From the NCBI GenBank assembly GCA_001792895.1, contig MARA01000011.1, forward strand, positions 186,001-250,000: 64,000 nt of DNA, in the 5' to 3' direction. Position 1 is the first letter of the stretch; each line of letters begins with the position of its first letter. Shown one piece after another: positions 12,532-24,469 of this stretch. The notes beneath the pieces are model-generated. The model ran no database searches. It was given only the letters and a program-made list of their open reading frames with translations, and had not been told where the DNA came from. The position numbers and the translations under genes are program-made. Source of the stretch: Lentinus brumalis (taxonomy: Eukaryota > Basidiomycota > Agaricomycetes > Polyporales > Polyporaceae).

Positions 12532-14310
12532 TTGGCTGGCAGGTATGACGTGTACGTACTCCAGTACCCCAGATCTCTAGGCGCATAGTGAATGTAATGG
12601 TACACTCGCAAAGTAACTGGAGAAAAACCCCAGTGATATGCGGTGTAAGTACTTACGGCTCCTCGTGCCCCAGCGCTTGAAGTGGCGTTCAGTAGCGATC
12701 GGATCTCGGGAGGACTCGGCACATCGAAGGCAGTTCCCGGTCCAGCGGCGAGCCAGTGGCCACCATCTCCTCGTCTTGCTTTGATCTCTCATTTCACGTA
12801 GCCTCAAGTTCAGGGTAGTATTCTTCTCCTTCTGGTTGGCGTCCGCATCAGACATTAGGGGCGAGCGCGACGGTGTGGCGCATACTCCTACAATCTTAAA
12901 CTCATGGTATATCCTTGGATATGATATCTTCTTTATCTCGAACAGTTCTCTCCGATCCATAAGGGGCTCGGCATAGCAAGTGCACACCCGAGAGTCTGAT
13001 GATTCTTTCGCAGATGCTGAAATGACTTGTTGATTGCAGCGACCGCTGGGACAACCAATGCGCCATTCTGTAAACGCCGAAGATGAACAGATAACGCAGT
13101 ACAAGGCCGAGCGCGTATCACCTCGTCCTTAGTGAGCATTGTCACGGCTGCAGCGTCTGGTACAGACAGGAAGTCTCAGCATGTCCGGTCTCTCCCTCAT
13201 GGGCGCGCCGGCTCCACTGGTACCGGAAGTCTTGCCACGGTGCGATACCCGCCTGCTGATCCTGTGTTCTCCGAGTCCGTCATTGACTCGCTGCTCAGAG
13301 AACAAGGCATCGGACGAGCATCTGACGCTCAGACCTGGAGGTTATACCGGTCTTCACGGGCGCGCAGAGGAATCGTTATGACGAGTTTGGGTCTGCTCAG
13401 ATGGGTACTGCTGCGCATGTTCAGCACATACCTGCTGGACTATGTATATCGAAGAACTGCTGAGTAGAGCTGCATGGGATCCCTACCCCAAGTCATGGAC
13501 CCGTACATGGCTCACAGTGGCCTCTTTGAGGCGCTACGACAGCTGCAAGACATGCCTTCACGGCGTTCAAGTGAGGCGTATCACCGTTCCATATGAAGTG
13601 CCTTCACCATATGCTCTTCATATCAGTAAGCCCATCCCCGTTTGTTACGCGCTGGTGATTCTCAATGGCGAGTTCTGAATGCATGATGGTCCTGTGACAT
13701 ACTGCGTCCGACGCAGTATCGTTCTCTGTCGGTCAAGTCATGATCTCCGCAGTTCCCTAGGTTCTGATAGTACTTATTGGCTGATGCCTGCGCTTTACTG
13801 CGCTCCTCAAATCCTCGCTGCGTTTGGGAAGCCGCAGTTTTCATTCGTAGAGACCGAACTCATGTCGTGTCGGAAATTTGGACGACGCGCTCATGTACGC
13901 TGCAAGTCAGTGGTTGTAGGTACATACTGAACTGGGACGGTGGCTGTGCGATGATTTTCTCACCGCCACCGTTCCTGCCTGTGCCATCCAGTGAACCACG
14001 ACGACAACACTCATCGGACATACTTGTTCTCATGAAGCAAGGATTTACAGTCGCGTGCCTCCTCAAATGGGGTGCCAACTCGGCGAGCCTCACTTGTCCT
14101 CCTCGATCGTATCGCACCGCGCCTCGGTCGCCTATGCCCGCATAAGTGACACGGTACACCTTCAGGTTTCGCACACTTAAGCAGGCATATATTCCCTGCT
14201 GATCCTAGTCCCCAACAGAGAGCGTAATGATCTACGTCTGGCTGCGCTTTCCCTCGATAATGTAATTTGATATCTAGACCAACGGACAGGGCGCTTTCTG
14301 CCGAGCGCGA
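12532..14310. other. Intergenic, no gene firmly supported
   Basis: About 1.8 kb. Short peptide-like stretches occur (minus strand near 12750-12860, beginning MSDADANQKEKN; plus strand near 13240-13480), but no exon chain, domain or family match holds them together. They may be chance or remnants of decayed genes. Confidence 0.4.
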
Positions 14311-14580
14311 TACTGTACTGATCAATCGTTAGCGGCGCGTCACGCGTCACAAGGCACTTTTCTGCCGCTATTCTTGGGCCCTGTCACAGGTCACCGCGGC
14401 TCCCGCCGCTTGTGACAGGCCAAAATCCGGCGTTTAATGGCCATAAATAGCAATTTTGCGGCGCCTACGGCGCCGTTGGACCCCCTGTCACGCGTCATGC
14501 GGCCGTCCGCCGCCCTGCCGCTACGGATCGGCCGTGTCACACGCCAAACCCCCCGCCGCTAACGTTTGATCAGTACAGTA
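14311..14580. mobile_element. MITE with about 28-bp terminal inverted repeats
   Basis: The left end starts TACTGTACTGATCAA and continues CGTTAGCGGCG. The reverse complement of the right end is the same with one mismatch in the first 28 bases. The element is 270 bp with no coding capacity. The interior repeats TGTCAC/GTGACA words and the palindromic GGCGCCTACGGCGCC. A TA dinucleotide lies at each edge, so a Tc1/mariner-type TA target duplication is possible (the TA may instead be part of the repeat). It sits 140 bp upstream of the ABC transporter start, inside its likely promoter. Confidence 0.8.
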
Positions 14581-14720
14581 CATTCGCGAGGCGATGCACC
14601 CTGATGCACCTCGCAGACAAGGTGCGCAGCTTCGGCTGTATTTGTCCGCCTTTAAATGCCAAGAGGCCCAACGCCCCGCCACCGCCTCAGCAAGGGATTC
14701 CTCGCATCTCCTGCTGGGCA

Positions 14721-17700
14721 ATGACCAGACTCTTCTTCCGTCAATTCGGCGCGCTGTTCGTGAAGAACTGGATTGTGCTTAGCAAGCGTCCGCTGGTGAG
14801 TACTCCCCCATGTCCAACGTGTAACTGGCTTGTGCATCATGAAACTTTCTGACTGGCCCATTGTACACAGGTGAACGTTGTAGGATGTCTTCTTTCGCCT
14901 ATAGCCTTGGCGGTGTTTCTTGCGTACGCGCAAGTGTTCCTTTCACGACCCAGCAAGGCATGTTCTTTCTGCTACCGCATCAAGTCGAGTTCTGACCATC
15001 AGCTGTAAGCAGAATGGCTTGGGGAGCATGGTACCCGTGGCGTCGCTGGCAGATACTTACGATCCCGATCTCTCATTACTCTGGTCTGACGACACCGACG
15101 GCACAGGCGCGATATCCCCTTCAGACATTGTTTCTCGCATGATACGTGGCTTCTCTGGCAAGCAGCTTGCGTCCTTCCGCAAGGTCAACACGGACGACAT
15201 CGCTACACTATGCCGAGAAAACTTCAGCGGGTCGTCTGCTTGTTTCGCGAGCGTGATCTTTGACGGAATCCCAGGCGCAGGAAGCAATCGGACGTTGAAC
15301 TATACCATCCAGGCGGACAGCGCCCTCGGCTTCGTCAATGTGATTGACCACACGTCCGATTACGAACGGCGTATCCTGCCGCTTCAATGGGCAGTCGAGA
15401 GCGTGAGCCTTAACTCCTGCAATCTACAAGAGGATTTCGCTGAGGCATTCCCGCAGGCTATCATCGAGCTTGATACCGGAGTAGCCGTAGCAGCTCCTCT
15501 CGAGTGGCCGTACACCCAGTCCACGAACGACGACGAGATTAACGGGATTCGTCTCGGTATGTACCACTATCATCTACAGCTCATATGATGGCGGCATGAT
15601 GGTTGACCGTTGGGATAGCCTACATCTCCTTTGCTGCACAGCTGGTCATCATTGCCTTGTAATTATCTTTCATCCCGAGCTGCCAGTGCTTTCCCTCCTG
15701 ATGACGATCATGCGCAGCTTTGCCTGTTTCATCGGCGTGTCCTACCAACTACCGGGCATGGCGGTCTCGGAACGAGCAAGCGGAATGACGAGCCAGATGA
15801 AGGCAATGGGACTTCTCAATTCAGCACGAGTCTTGTGCGTAGAATCCTTCTCGGTCACTCTTGCGTCCACCAAGACCCATGCTACCTACAGATCGTGGCA
15901 CCTCAGTTTGTCACTGGCCTACCTCCCTGCATGGCTTGTGATGGCCGGTATATGGCAGGTCAAGCTCTTCACCGGCACCAGCGCAGGGATCCTGATCGCA
16001 ATCAACATCCTCACCGGCCTCTCTCTAACGAGCTGGTCGATGTTCGTCATGGCGCCCTTCGGGAAGAGTCCACAACTTGCCGCGGTTGCCTCCACCATCC
16101 TCGCTTTGGTTTGGTGTATCATCGGGATGGTCTGGAGTCGTATAGCCACGTTCGTCGCATTCATCCTCATCCTCTTCTTCCCGCCCGTATTCTTTCCGGT
16201 CGCTATCCGCTGTGTCGTGGGATTCGAGATTACGTTGACTCCGACTTCTGTGACTGTGGCAGACCCGGAGTACTTCATCACCCTATGGCCGCTGTTTTTG
16301 GCAGCGATTGTAAGTGATTATTGATCGCCGCGCTCACGATCGCTGACTTCACCAACCACCGTCAGATATCGATATTTGCATGGCCGTTGCTCGGTGCCCT
16401 CTGGGAACGGTGGCTGTATGACGCGAGAAACCCATCAAGCGGAGGCTGCTGCGGTCGACGAAAGAAGAGTGAAGATGCGCATGTGCTACCTCCAGACGTC
16501 GCGATCTCTATGCGCAACCTTGGCAAGGATTTCCGAACCTCGATATTCAAGGGGAAGAAGGGCGTTGTCACTGCCATCTCAGACTTGACCCTCGACATTC
16601 CGAAGTATGGCATATTCGTTCTGCTGGGACCTAATGGGTGCGTCCTTCATCGGATACCATCGAGCTTCCAAGCGTCTCTGACGATGATTCGATACAGAGC
16701 CGGCAAGTCGACGGTCATGTCCATCCTCGGTGGCCTCACTGGTCGGACACGAGGTACAGTTTCGTTCGAAGGAGGAGTCTCCCAACCCCCGCGCGGAAGT
16801 ATCGGCCTCGTTCCACAGAAGAACGTCCTCTTCCCAGAGCTGACGTGCTACCAAACACTTCGGCTATTCAAGACCATCAAGCCACAGCTCGACGACGCCG
16901 CCGATGATGAGGACATTGTTCAGCTTCTGCGTGATTGTGACCTTGCGAGCAAGGTACACTACAACGCGGCGGCACTGAGTGGAGGGCAGAAGCGGAAGCT
17001 GCAGCTTGCGATTGGTTTGGTTGGAGGGTCAAAGAGTGCGTCATTTTTTTTTCTTTCAAGTATCATGGCATTGACGGGTATGCTGCGCTGCAGTCGTTCT
17101 CGTGGACGAGGTGAGTTTCTGCTATGTCTGTTCCTACCCTGTACCGACCACCATCCTCCGTAGTGCACTTCCGGAGTGGATCCTCTGTCTCGACGTTCTA
17201 TATGGAAGACCTTGACGGCAGTCAGGAACGACCGTACAATTGTCTTCACCACCCACGTAAGTTGTATCGCTGGTTAAGACCATGCGATATTCGATCTGAC
17301 GGTCGTCAACAGTTCCTCGATGAAGCGGACCTACTGGCCGATGAGATCGCCGTGCTGGCTGCCCCAGGCAAGCTTGTCGCACACGGCAACCCAGTCACCC
17401 TGAAGTCGACCCTTGGCGACGGCTATACGATGAAAGTCACGTACCACGTCTCCGACGAGAAGGGGTCCACGCATGATTCCATCGCCTTGCTGAACGTTGT
17501 CCGCCGCATTGCGCCCCAGACTCATATTTCCGTGGCAGGCCCAGACGAGTTCGCGTACCATCTGAAGACTCACGACCCTGCTGTGGTCCGGCAGGTCCTC
17601 GAGGCGGTCGAGCGGGAGAAAGGCGCGCTGCAAATCGCATCCTATTCTGTCTCTGCTACGTCCATAGAAGACATCTTCCTGGAGCTGATGCAAGAGGCCG

Positions 17701-20622
17701 AACAGAACCGGACAGATTCCGATGCGGAGAAGGACGGAGACCCTACCGCTCCGGAAACGCCTGATATCCCCGTCCTTGCTCCAGCGAAGATTGAGCTGAC
17801 GAGCGGCACTCAACGCTCCGTCCTAGGCCAAGCCTTGACGATCTTCCACAAACGTATCCTAATTGCGCGTCGTAGCTGGCTATCCTACGTCCTCGCCATG
17901 GGTGTCCTGCTCGTTGCCGCGTGCGTCCCGCTGAAGTTCGTCCCGCGGGACCAAGAGGCATGTCAGGTAACAGCGACACAATTTTTCGATTCACCCTTGT
18001 TCCTCCCGCTCTCAGGCCTCGGCTTCTCCTTCACTACCACCATCCCCGGCTTCCTCCCGATTGTCTCTCCTCCGGATCTCCTATCCGCGCTCGGAAACTC
18101 TACGAGCGCGGTCACAGTGCAAAAGCTTCCGGACAACGCAAGCTTTATCGACGAGATCAACCAACATTACCTCAGGGACGAGGACGGAGGACTCTCGGTC
18201 GACTTGCAGTCGGGTTCAGCCCTGTTCGCCTGGAATGCGGAGTTCAGGACGTCCGGTCCCATCTACCTTAACACCATCTCGAATCTGCTGTACAACAAGG
18301 CACTGAACGATACTGGGAAAGGAATCGGTTCCCCGAAACTCATCACGCCGAACTTGGGCAGCTTTCCGACCATCAGCGCGGGCAACCTCAAGCCACTCGA
18401 GTGGGCGGCGTTCTTCGGTGCAGCTGTGGTGCGTTTCGCCAGACGGGTGTCTTTTCCTATGCTGCGGTGCTGATCATGGCTGCAGGCGGTCTTTCCAGCG
18501 TTCTTCACGCTGTACGTCGCGCAAGAGCGGCGCTCGTCCGTGCAAGCGATGCAGTTCTCGAACGGGCTGTCGAACCCCGCCGGCTTGTGGCTCGGACACC
18601 TGCTATTCGACTCGATCTTCGGTATCGTGTGTGCCACGATCATGACCATCGTGTTCGCTGCGAAATCCACTCTGTTTCAGGGACTCGGGTACCTGGTGAG
18701 CGTTGGATAATCACCGCTTGGGAACGCAGACAATATCTGACCAAGGATTGGTTTATCCATGTCTAGTGGTTTATCATGGTGCTCTACTCCTACACCGGGA
18801 TACTCTTCGCGTATCTCGTGTCTGTCTGGATCAAGAGCCCACTGGCTGCCTTTGCTGTCACCGCAGCCTACCAGATCATCATTTTCGGGGTCCGTGCCTT
18901 TCTTCAGGATACAGCTGCATGCCATTGAGCACTCATGTTCACCTATAGCTGTACCTCGCAGCGTACATGCTGTCGCTCACCTACTCCAAAGCGATCCAGT
19001 CGGGGAGGAACATAAACATCATCCGTAAGTCGCATACTTTCCCCTCTAGCGTCCATCCCCTTGCTGCATATTCACGCGTTCTTCAGACTTCACGATGTCC
19101 CTCCTCTCCCCGCGCTGAGCGTCGTCCGCGCGTCCTTCGTCTCCGTCAACCTCTTCTCCCTCCTCTGCGAGGGCAGCGCACACGTCCCCACTTCCTCTCT
19201 CGGCAGCATCACGCGCTTCGGCGGACCTATCCTCTATCTCATCCTCTACGGCCTCTTGCTCTTCGGTATTCTCGTCTACGTCGACTCCGGCTCTGTCTGG
19301 AAGCAGAAGGTGCTCGCGCGTGCTCGGCGCCGTGCTGCACCCGCCACCACCGACGCGAGCCTGCACCACCAGAGGGCGGACGTTCTCGCCGAGGCGGCCG
19401 CAGTGGAGGAATCGCAGAACGCCCTGCGCGTGCTGAACGTCTCGAAGTCGTTCGAACGCGCGGGTAAGGTGGTAGACTCCGTCAGCTTCGGTGTTGCGCA
19501 GGACACCATCTTCGCGCTGCTAGGCCCGAACGGCGCAGGCAAGACCACGACGTTCAACATGATTCGTGCGTTCTTTTTGTTGCTAGCTCGATATCTTGCA
19601 GATGTACTGGCAGCTAACCCCGACCGCAGGCGGCGACATCCTCCCCGACGCGGGCGAGATCCTCATCAACGGCCGCTCCATCGTCCGGCACACCCAGCAA
19701 GCCCGACTCTCGCTCGGGGTCTGTCCACAGTTCACCGCGATCGACGCGCAGCTCACGGTACGCGAGCACCTGCACGTCTATGCGCGCCTCAAGGGTCTGC
19801 GGAAGGGCGCAGAGACGCAGCAGAACGTCCATGCGATCATGCTCGCGACGGGCTTGGACATATATGCGGATCGTTTGGCGAGCAAGTTGTCCGGCGGGAA
19901 CAAGCGGAAGCTGGCGTTGGCGATTGCGCTCATCGGTGCGTGTTAACGTGCGCGCATGTGCAGGAGAGGGACTGACACGAGCGGACGTCAATGTGTAGGG
20001 AACCCATCCGTGATCCTCATTGACGAGTTCTCGACGGGCGTCGACGCGAAGATGAAGCGCGACATGTGGGGCACCCTGAAGAACATCGCGCACGGCAAAG
20101 CCATCGTGATCACCACCCGTACGTATACGTCCGCCTCTTCCACCTTCCCGCCTCCCTGCCTCACAGAGACTGACTGACACCGCGCGTTCGCCAGACTCGA
20201 TGGAGGAAGCCTCCACGCTCGCGAACAAGGTCGGCATCATCGCAGGGCGCATGCTTGCCGTGGGCCCGACTGATGCGCTCATCTCGCGCTACGCACGCTA
20301 CCTTGTGCACTTCCCGTGCCGCACGCGCGAGGACGTGCTCCGCGCCCAGGCGCTGATGGCGCGCATCCCGGGGGCGAAGATAGCGGACGACGTCGCGACG
20401 CGATTTGAGGTGCCAGTGGGCGACGGGTTGTCGCTCGCGCAGTTATTCGGGATCATCGCGGAGGCTACGGCGCAGGCGGATGTGGACGGACGGAGCGCAG
20501 GGGGCGAGTGGGCGGTGGAGGAGGCGAGTCTTGAGAGTGTGTTCATGAAGGTGATCAGGGAGAACGAGGTGGAGGAAGGAGACGGAGAGGCAAGGGCGAG
20601 AAGAGGATGGTGGAGGGTGTGA
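14721..20622 (+). CDS. Full-length ABC transporter, ABCA-type (TMD-NBD-TMD-NBD)
   Basis: A membrane ATPase, probably exporting lipids or hydrophobic compounds; the substrate cannot be inferred. Seventeen exons: 14721-14795, 14871-14957, 15013-15556, 15619-15834, 15892-16309, 16366-16637, 16698-17035, 17094-17110, 17164-17256, 17313-18428, 18486-18695, 18767-18889, 18949-19024, 19087-19565, 19630-19935, 19999-20118, 20195-20622, about 1639 residues. The start has the ABCA-like FRQFGALFVKNW. NBD1 shows LLGPNGAGKST, LSGGQKRKLQLAIGL, VLVDE and TTHFLDEAD. NBD2 shows LLGPNGAGKTTTFN, LSGGNKRKLALAIALIG, VILIDEFSTGVD and TTHSMEEAS. All catalytic motifs are present in both. The frame is broken by one missing base near 15660 and another in CCCC at 19108-19111; adding both makes the length divisible by three. 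Intron 2 has a GC donor. Confidence 0.9.
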
Positions 20623-20833
20623 GCGGTGAGTTGCTCTGGTTTTGGTCACGATATCACGTCAAGTCTGCATGATACCCCGCTATCCTCGCACGCGTTGCGC
20701 ATCTCAGTTAATGCTTGATATTACACGAAGGGCTACAAAGGTGAATACTGTACAACGTGGGATTCCATACCAGTGATGACTTGACTTCTATAACGCATAT
20801 ATCCAGTCCTCCGAGTCTCCAACAGAGCTGTAC

Positions 20834-21602
20834 TCACGGGCTGACGAGATGCTCGACCCACAACTCTCCCTGCCGCCTATAGACGAGCCTCTTATTCGGC
20901 TGGACACCCAGGGCAACCCAATCGACCTCTACAGGCTCGAACAGCATGAGACCGAAGTTTCGGAGCGCGATCTGAAGGTTCATCTCATCCTCGTCTGTCG
21001 TCGCCTCGTCTTCCAGGGGTACGGACTTGGGCCACCCCTTCTGCTCCTCGTAGCTGCTGATGGGGGTACCAGGGGGGTAGGGGGTGCACCAGCTCGCGCG
21101 CATCTCGGGCTTCATGCCTGCAAACACCTCCCTCCTCTTCGCCTCCCAGTCGAAGCCCTGCTTCGCCAGCAGGTTGAGCGCGATCGCCTCGTCGGGAATG
21201 GGCGTCGGGGAGGATGCGCCGGGGGTGGGAGAGGGGTGGATGTGCGCGAAGCCGGTGATGCGGAACTGGTCCTGGGAGCCCTCCATCCACCAGCAGAGCT
21301 GGACGCGCTGATTGCCCAGTACCTGCGAGACCTTCGGAGAGCGTGTGTCCGTGGAGGTGACGAGGAGGGGGAGGTCGTCGCGTCCCTCCGGGCTGAGGAA
21401 GCCGCGGTGGACTTGAGAGCGGACGCGGGGGGTGTTCGTTGCGTCGATTGTCGCGACCTGGTATACTGTGGGCATATCGAGTTCAGATTCGATGCCTTTG
21501 AGAATACAGGGTGCATATATGCGTACTGATCTTGCCCTTGTTATCGGGGAGGTTGAGAGCCTTGTTGATAGCTTCAATCCAGCGCGGTGCAGCAGAGGCC
21601 AT
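20834..21602 (-). CDS. FMN-binding pyridoxamine 5'-phosphate oxidase-like protein (Alr4036 type)
   Basis: Two exons on the minus strand, 21602-21527 and 21465-20834, joined by a 61-nt intron, give 235 residues. The start MASAAPRWIEAINKAL followed by YQVATIDATNTPRVRSQVHR, LPLLVTSTDTRSPKVSQ and VQLCWWMEGSQDQFRI is the pattern of the split-barrel FMN-binding domain of the Alr4036 group. The C-terminal part ends in the family's VDWVALG...R..Y and a basic stretch. Family members bind FMN; whether this one oxidises pyridoxamine phosphate or another substrate is unknown. It is transcribed away from the RCC1 gene, with only 167 bp between the start codons, so the two probably share a bidirectional promoter. 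Confidence 0.85.
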
Positions 21603-21769
21603 GGAGTGCAGGAGAGACGAGGGTATATGCGGAGGGGATCGTCGTGGTCTAGGTCAGAGTACTGAGTACTGTAGTGAGTACGGTCGCAAGCGATCGACAG
21701 GATCGACGTCATCGCTCGGCATCCGGCACTTGTCCTCCTCCTTCACCGACCTTTGGGCTCCTGCGGACC
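21603..21769. promoter_or_regulatory. Probable bidirectional promoter
   Basis: 167 bases separate the divergent start codons of the PNPOx-like and RCC1-repeat genes. Both genes must draw their core promoters from this stretch. No clear TATA box is visible. Confidence 0.5.
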
Positions 21770-23077
21770 ATGCTATCCCTCTTAGCCGCAGGCTCGAATG
21801 CACGCGGCCAGCTCGCCACTGGAGACACCGAAGACGCACATCATCTCCTCCCATGCATCTTCACCGGCCATGCACCAGGCACTCTGCCCAACCACATTGC
21901 TGCAGTAGACCAAGTTGCATGCGGCGCGAACCACACACTGGCTCTTCTGCGCTCGAACGACGGGAAGACGGAGCTGTGGGGATGTGGGGATGGAAGCAGG
22001 GGACAGTTAGGGCCTTCGTACATCGTCCACACAGAGAACGGAAATGACGATGCTTGCACTGTCTTCCGCCAACTCGAGCTGCCCCCACAGGTTACTGGAG
22101 TAGGGTCCATGGACGACTTCACGGTGCGCCTGATTGCTGCTGGTTGGGAAACGTCTTACGTCGCGTTGTCGCATCCAGAGCGCAGTGATGTGCTCCTCTC
22201 CATGGGTGCGAACGACTTCGGTAACCTCGGGGTCGGCGCGAGCGGCGCTGACCGTTTCAATCTACGCATACATGCCGTCGACTTCTCCAGCGTTCTCCCA
22301 GCGGAAGAAACACGTTCTGGGGCGACCTTGAAGATCCTCTCGCTCTCGGCGGGACCTCACCACACAGTCGTCCGCCTCAGCTGCAACTTCTCCGACGGGT
22401 CAAGCCGTGTGATCCTGACGGGCTGGGGAGCCGCACGACATGGTCAGGTCGGTCCCATTCTCAACGCAGGAGGTCGGCCCGTCCCATCCACATCCACACC
22501 CCACCGCATCCCAGTCGACTCTCCCGAGAACATGACGGCCATCGCGCTAGGTAATCAGCATACAGTCTGTTTACGCTCGTCTGGCCATCTCCACGCTCTC
22601 GGCTCCAATCGCAAAGATCAGATGTCCGGCGTCGAGTCGCTCACAGCGGTTACACAGGTTGGCTGTACGTGGAACGGGACGTACGCGCTTCTGGAATCCG
22701 GCGAAGTCATCGCGACGGGGAGCAATACACACTCCCAGCTCGGACGCGGAGCAGAGGCGCACGAGCGACAACACACGTTCGCGGCCGTACGGTTCCCGTT
22801 CGCGCTTGCCCCAGGGCATGTCTCGCGGCTCGCGTGCGGGAGCGAGCACGTCCTCTGCATCCTCGACCGGGCCTCGGAGCGCGTGAAGCGGGAGGTGTGG
22901 GGCTGGGGTTGGAACGAACATGGCAACCTCGGGACGGGCGGGACGGAAGATGTTAAAGTGCCTGTCAAGATATGGCCTCCTCCGCCTGTACATGCAGCAA
23001 AAGGGGAGATCGTAGGCGATGTCGTCGATGTTTGGGCGGGTTGCGGGACGAGCTTCATACTAGTACGAGGCCGATGA
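21770..23077 (+). CDS. RCC1-repeat protein (ATS1-like)
   Basis: A single uninterrupted exon of 435 residues, unusual among the intron-rich neighbours. At least six beta-propeller repeats are visible by their glycine/tryptophan signatures: AAGSNARGQLATG, WGCGDGSRGQLG, SMGANDFGNLGVG, GWGAARHGQVG, ALGSNRKDQM, ATGSNTHSQLGRG and WGWGWNEHGNLGTGG, each followed by a V.CG..H/S strand. This is the seven-bladed RCC1 fold, which acts as a guanine nucleotide exchange factor for Ran in RCC1 itself. The length and single-propeller layout resemble yeast Ats1 and human SERGEF-type proteins more than nuclear RCC1, and no nuclear localisation tail is seen. The start was chosen as the first Met directly before repeat one. 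Confidence 0.85.
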   Translation: MLSLLAAGSNARGQLATGDTEDAHHLLPCIFTGHAPGTLPNHIAAVDQVACGANHTLALLRSNDGKTELWGCGDGSRGQLGPSYIVHTENGNDDACTVFRQLELPPQVTGVGSMDDFTVRLIAAGWETSYVALSHPERSDVLLSMGANDFGNLGVGASGADRFNLRIHAVDFSSVLPAEETRSGATLKILSLSAGPHHTVVRLSCNFSDGSSRVILTGWGAARHGQVGPILNAGGRPVPSTSTPHRIPVDSPENMTAIALGNQHTVCLRSSGHLHALGSNRKDQMSGVESLTAVTQVGCTWNGTYALLESGEVIATGSNTHSQLGRGAEAHERQHTFAAVRFPFALAPGHVSRLACGSEHVLCILDRASERVKREVWGWGWNEHGNLGTGGTEDVKVPVKIWPPPPVHAAKGEIVGDVVDVWAGCGTSFILVRGR

Positions 23078-24469
23078 CAGGATGCCTGGCAGCCGCCCAT
23101 ACATTGCGACCTCGAAACCAACCGGCTTCCTAAGTTCCTTCTTCCGTTCTGGCTATCGACCACCTGACAGTTGGAGGATCTGGTGTTCGTCGTATCCTTG
23201 GCACAGGACTACCGCGATTGTCCTGTTCGCGATCGCATTGGTGAGTGGCCACAAAACAGCTGCATGTGCAAGGTAAGTGCGCTTGAGGCTCGCCGGATCG
23301 GTCGAATGAGTTCTGACGTTCACGTCCTGCTCGCTGTGCAGGTTACTGGTCTGAATTCGAGAGGCAAACCAGTGACCACGACGGACCCCACCGACACCCG
23401 AATCAGGTTGAAATTCAAGTTCGTTCTGTGCCCTCAAGTTCGTTCTGTAATGAGCGAGTGCCGATGCACACAATACAGGTGATCGGCGCAGACAATACAG
23501 GTGATCGGAGTAGCGACCGTTGCCGGCCTTTCATGTGTAAGTAAGTAAGGTAGTGCAACGCAACCCTCAAGCTTGAGACCAGTCTGAGTCTGTTACTGTA
23601 GCGCCGTAAGGATCTGAGACATGTCTTGTTGCCAACGGAACTCCCATGTCGATGCCGGTCCGGGACCTGGGCCACCGGGCGCGGGGAAAAAAGCACTGGG
23701 CATTTGCTGGGCATTTGTTTGGACCCCAACTACGTCATGCGCTTGTCGTTGACCACAGATTGGGACATCCTTCTCCATCCCATGGCCCCGCAAAGCCTGT
23801 CAGGATGCAGCAAGGATTCAGGAACCTGCTTCGCCAGCGCAAAGGACTTCATTTGCGACTTACACCCTCGTCGGCATGACAAGATACTTACCAGCAGGAA
23901 GAGCAGCCAGAACATCAAAATCTTCTATGCGACCCGCGCACGACACCATAACCATTCACCCCAAATTCACCCGTTCCTGAGCTGAAGCGTCGGGCTTATC
24001 TTGCCTCTATTTCCGCGACTACCATTCTTCAGGGCCCATGCAGACTTGGCGCACTTCAGCGCACCGGCGGGAACCTGAGGTCGCATCAACCTGAGGCCCA
24101 GGCTCCTTAGTCCAGGTGCGAATCTACCGGACGCGCGAGCGGAATGACGGCTAATGACGGCAACCAGGATGAAAGCAATGATGCACAATTTTGCAAGCGC
24201 ATCGCGGAGGCGTGTTGCTCCTCGCTTCTAATACTGGTGGGAACCTCAGAAACTTTCTGGCGCGCTCCCCCCACGCGCTCCGGTGTGGTGAACGCGAACA
24301 TCCGGACGCGGCTCCTCTTAAATACCTAGCCTGCCGCAACGCAGACGAGATGGCCTTTTCCGTCTACCCTCTGTCCTCTCTCCACTGTACCTAAGGCCCG
24401 TACGACTCTTGTACGACTCTTCGAAGTATCCGGTTTCCGCTCTCTCTGGCGGCTTGCCACAAGTAGATC
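23078..24469. other. Intergenic with small tandem duplications
   Basis: No gene supported. 23416-23450 holds a 19-bp unit (CAAGTTCGTTCTGTGCCCT) repeated nearly twice. 23466-23507 holds a 22-bp unit containing ACAATACAGGTGATCGG repeated nearly twice. The final 150 bases are the promoter of the DUF6534 gene. Confidence 0.5.
23416..23507. repeat. Two adjacent short tandem duplications
   Basis: Two copies of CAAGTTCGTTCTGT 19 bases apart are followed by two copies of ACAATACAGGTGATCGG 22 bases apart. They look like local slippage duplications. Confidence 0.65.
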
